61,810 nucleotides of DNA from Hyphomicrobiales bacterium (GTDB taxonomy: Bacteria; Pseudomonadota; Alphaproteobacteria; Rhizobiales; Rhizobiaceae): assembly GCA_900474095.1 (NCBI GenBank), contig UCOA01000069.1, positions 1 to 61,810 of the forward strand, in the 5' to 3' direction. Positions 60,438 through 61,810 of this stretch are shown piece after piece. Below the pieces are notes generated by a model. That model did no database searches. It had not been told where the DNA came from and worked only from the letters and a program-made list of their open reading frames with translations. Every line of letters starts with the position of its first letter. Position 1 is the first letter of the stretch. A program made the position numbers and the translations under genes.

Positions 60438-61727
60438 TCAATCGCGCGGCGCGTAGCCCTGACCGCCGTCGATTCTTGCCGGGCGCCCGTCGAGGAAAAG
60501 CTCGCCGATACGCGGTGCCGTGCGGGCGATGACCTTGCCGCGCCGAATGACCGCCAGCCGGTTCGGTTTCAGCCGTAGCGCTTCCAGTGGGTCCTGCGCC
60601 TGGAGGATGACGAGATCTGCGTTGCAGCCGATTTCCAGGCCATAGCCTTCCAGGCCCATCGTCTTTGCCGAGTTCACCGTCAGCGCATCGAAGATCTTCT
60701 TCTTGTCCTCGATGCCGGCCATCTGCGCGACGTGGATCGCCATGTGGCCGACCTCCAGCATGTCCCCTGATCCCATCGAGTACCAGGGATCCATGACGCA
60801 ATCGTGCCCGAAGGAAACATTGAGCCCGGCCTCCATCAGTTCGCGCACGCGGGTCATGCCGCGGCGCTTCGGATAGGTATCGTGCCGGCCCTGCAGCATG
60901 ATGTTGATCAGGGGATTGGGGATGACGTTGATCCGCGCCTCTGCCATCAGCGGGATCAGCTTGGAGACATAATAATTGTCCATAGAATGCATCGACGTCA
61001 GATGCGAACCGGCGACGCGTCCCTGAAGACCGAAGCGGACCGTTTGGGCGGCAAGCGTCTCGATATGGCGCGACTGCGGATCGTCGGTCTCGTCGCAGTG
61101 CATATCCACTGGCAGGCCGCGATCAGCGGCAATGCGGCAGAGCGCCTCAACCGAGGCCGCGCCTTCGGCCATGGTCCGCTCGAAGTGGGGAATGCCGCCG
61201 ACGATATCGACGCCCATGTCCAGTGCTCGGTTGAGCGAGTCGATGCCATCGGGCGCGCGATAATAGCCATCCTGCGGGAAAGCAACCAGCTGCAGATCGA
61301 TATAAGGTGCGACCTTTTCGCGGACCTCGATCATCGCCTCGACGGTCACCAGTTTTGGATCGCTGGTGTCGACATGACTGCGGATGAACAGCAGGCCCTG
61401 CGTCACCGCAAGGTCGCAATAGCGCAGTGCGCGGTCGACCAGTTCTTGCCTTGTCACGATCGGGCGGAGTTCGCCCCAGAGCGCGATGCCCTCAAGCAGG
61501 GTGCCGGACATGTTCATGCGCGGAAGGCCAAGGGACAGGGTGGCGTCCATATGAAAATGCGGATCGACGAAGGGCGGGCTGACGAGCCGTCCGGTGGCAC
61601 CGATTTCCTCTGCAGCCTGTGCTTCGATCGTCCTCTCGATAGCGACGATCTTGCCGCCGGTGACGCCGATATCGATGCCCGTCTGGCCATCAGGAAGGTT
61701 TGCGTCACGTATGATCAAGTCGAACAT
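60438..61727 (-). CDS. codA: Cytosine deaminase
   Basis: A 429-residue amidohydrolase of the CodA group. The metal motif HFHMDAT (residues 58-64) follows SPPFVDP. The later catalytic segments are VDMHCDETDDPQSRH, the substrate His region GSHLTSMHSMDNYYVSKL, and the final Asp in NVSFGHDCVMDPWYSMG. It would convert cytosine to uracil and ammonia; some relatives act on isoguanine or creatinine-like rings. The start at 61727 has GAGG five bases upstream. A gene in the same direction ends 24 bases upstream and is probably a transporter component of the same operon. Confidence 0.9.
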   Translation of the reverse strand: MFDLIIRDANLPDGQTGIDIGVTGGKIVAIERTIEAQAAEEIGATGRLVSPPFVDPHFHMDATLSLGLPRMNMSGTLLEGIALWGELRPIVTRQELVDRALRYCDLAVTQGLLFIRSHVDTSDPKLVTVEAMIEVREKVAPYIDLQLVAFPQDGYYRAPDGIDSLNRALDMGVDIVGGIPHFERTMAEGAASVEALCRIAADRGLPVDMHCDETDDPQSRHIETLAAQTVRFGLQGRVAGSHLTSMHSMDNYYVSKLIPLMAEARINVIPNPLINIMLQGRHDTYPKRRGMTRVRELMEAGLNVSFGHDCVMDPWYSMGSGDMLEVGHMAIHVAQMAGIEDKKKIFDALTVNSAKTMGLEGYGLEIGCNADLVILQAQDPLEALRLKPNRLAVIRRGKVIARTAPRIGELFLDGRPARIDGGQGYAPRD

Positions 61728-61750
61728 GTAAACCTCGTTGAGTGAAACTC

Positions 61751-61810
61751 TTATCGCTCGCCACGGCGATAGGGTTGCATGAGCGCCTGCGGAACGCGGG
61801 CGCGGCGGGC
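61751..61810 (-). CDS. C-terminal end of a gene upstream of codA (partial)
   Basis: Only the final 19 codons and TAA lie in the window (ending ALMQPYRRGER). The composition and the 23-base gap to codA suggest an operon partner. In related bacteria a pyrimidine ABC transporter permease commonly occupies this place, but there is too little sequence to be sure. The frame is open to the window edge. Confidence 0.4.
   Translation of the reverse strand, partial: ARRARVPQALMQPYRRGER

Noticed and set aside
1-61810. CRISPR arrays, rRNA genes, integrase or replication genes
   Set aside because: None was seen: no spaced direct repeats of CRISPR size, no rRNA-like sequence and no repABC, integrase or conjugation proteins among the real genes.

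Overview
The window looks like a megaplasmid or other accessory region of an alphaproteobacterium of the Rhizobiaceae (Rhizobium, Sinorhizobium or Agrobacterium type). The evidence is the protein families: a rhizobactin-type siderophore locus with rhrA, rhtA and rhtX, DUF982 and other small rhizobial proteins, EcfG/RpoE2-like promoters, and many ABC, GntR, LacI, AraC and LysR catabolic modules. No rRNA, tRNA, CRISPR array or replication gene was seen. Mobile DNA is limited to decayed insertion-sequence remnants near 1.3-1.7 kb and 23 kb.

Layout. 1-1.7 kb: the 3' end of a cold-shock gene, a BrnT/BrnA toxin-antitoxin pair, and a degraded RelE/HigB-like toxin joined to a degraded IS701-like transposase. 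1.9-9.2 kb: an amino-compound catabolic cluster (class V aminotransferase, FAD oxidoreductase, HAD hydrolase, APH-type kinase, class III PLP enzyme, GntR regulator). The kinase and PLP enzyme resemble the hydroxylysine kinase / ammoniophospholyase pair. 9.9-18.7 kb: a fructan unit with GH32 and GH91 enzymes, a complete ABC importer and a LacI repressor, whose intergenic region carries three operators spaced exactly 22 bp apart. The GH91 enzyme has no signal peptide, so it may act on imported difructose anhydride. 18.8-24.3 kb: stress-type small genes, plus an exported isoaspartyl methyltransferase coupled to a membrane spermidine-synthase-like protein.

24.8-30.7 kb: the most intriguing block. 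It is an expanded version of the poorly characterised E. coli ynbABCD locus, with a CdsA-like cytidylyltransferase, a PlsC-like acyltransferase, a small membrane protein, a PAP2/dual-specificity phosphatase fusion, an alpha/beta-hydrolase/methyltransferase fusion and a divergent CDP-alcohol phosphatidyltransferase. Together these look like a dedicated lipid or glycolipid pathway. 31-41.4 kb: two divergent AraC regulators, then a LysR-controlled aromatic or quinone metabolism cluster (ring-cleaving dioxygenase, isochorismatase-like hydrolase, XapX, Tat-exported amidohydrolase, DoxX, MFS exporter, Tat-exported alpha/beta hydrolase). 41.7-43.6 kb: small rhizobial genes with an SRAP/YedK abasic-site protein.

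43.7-59.1 kb: a complete hydroxamate-citrate siderophore system, rhtX-rhbABCDEF, rhrA and rhtA, plus a second GNAT acyltransferase (a candidate for the lipid tail of rhizobactin 1021) and a siderophore-interacting reductase. A 39-bp site with 21-bp-spaced half-sites occurs at matching positions upstream of both rhtA and rhtX and is probably the RhrA activator site. 59.3-61.8 kb: a MarR-GNAT regulator with a perfect palindrome directly abutting its start codon, a cytosine deaminase, and the tail of a further gene.
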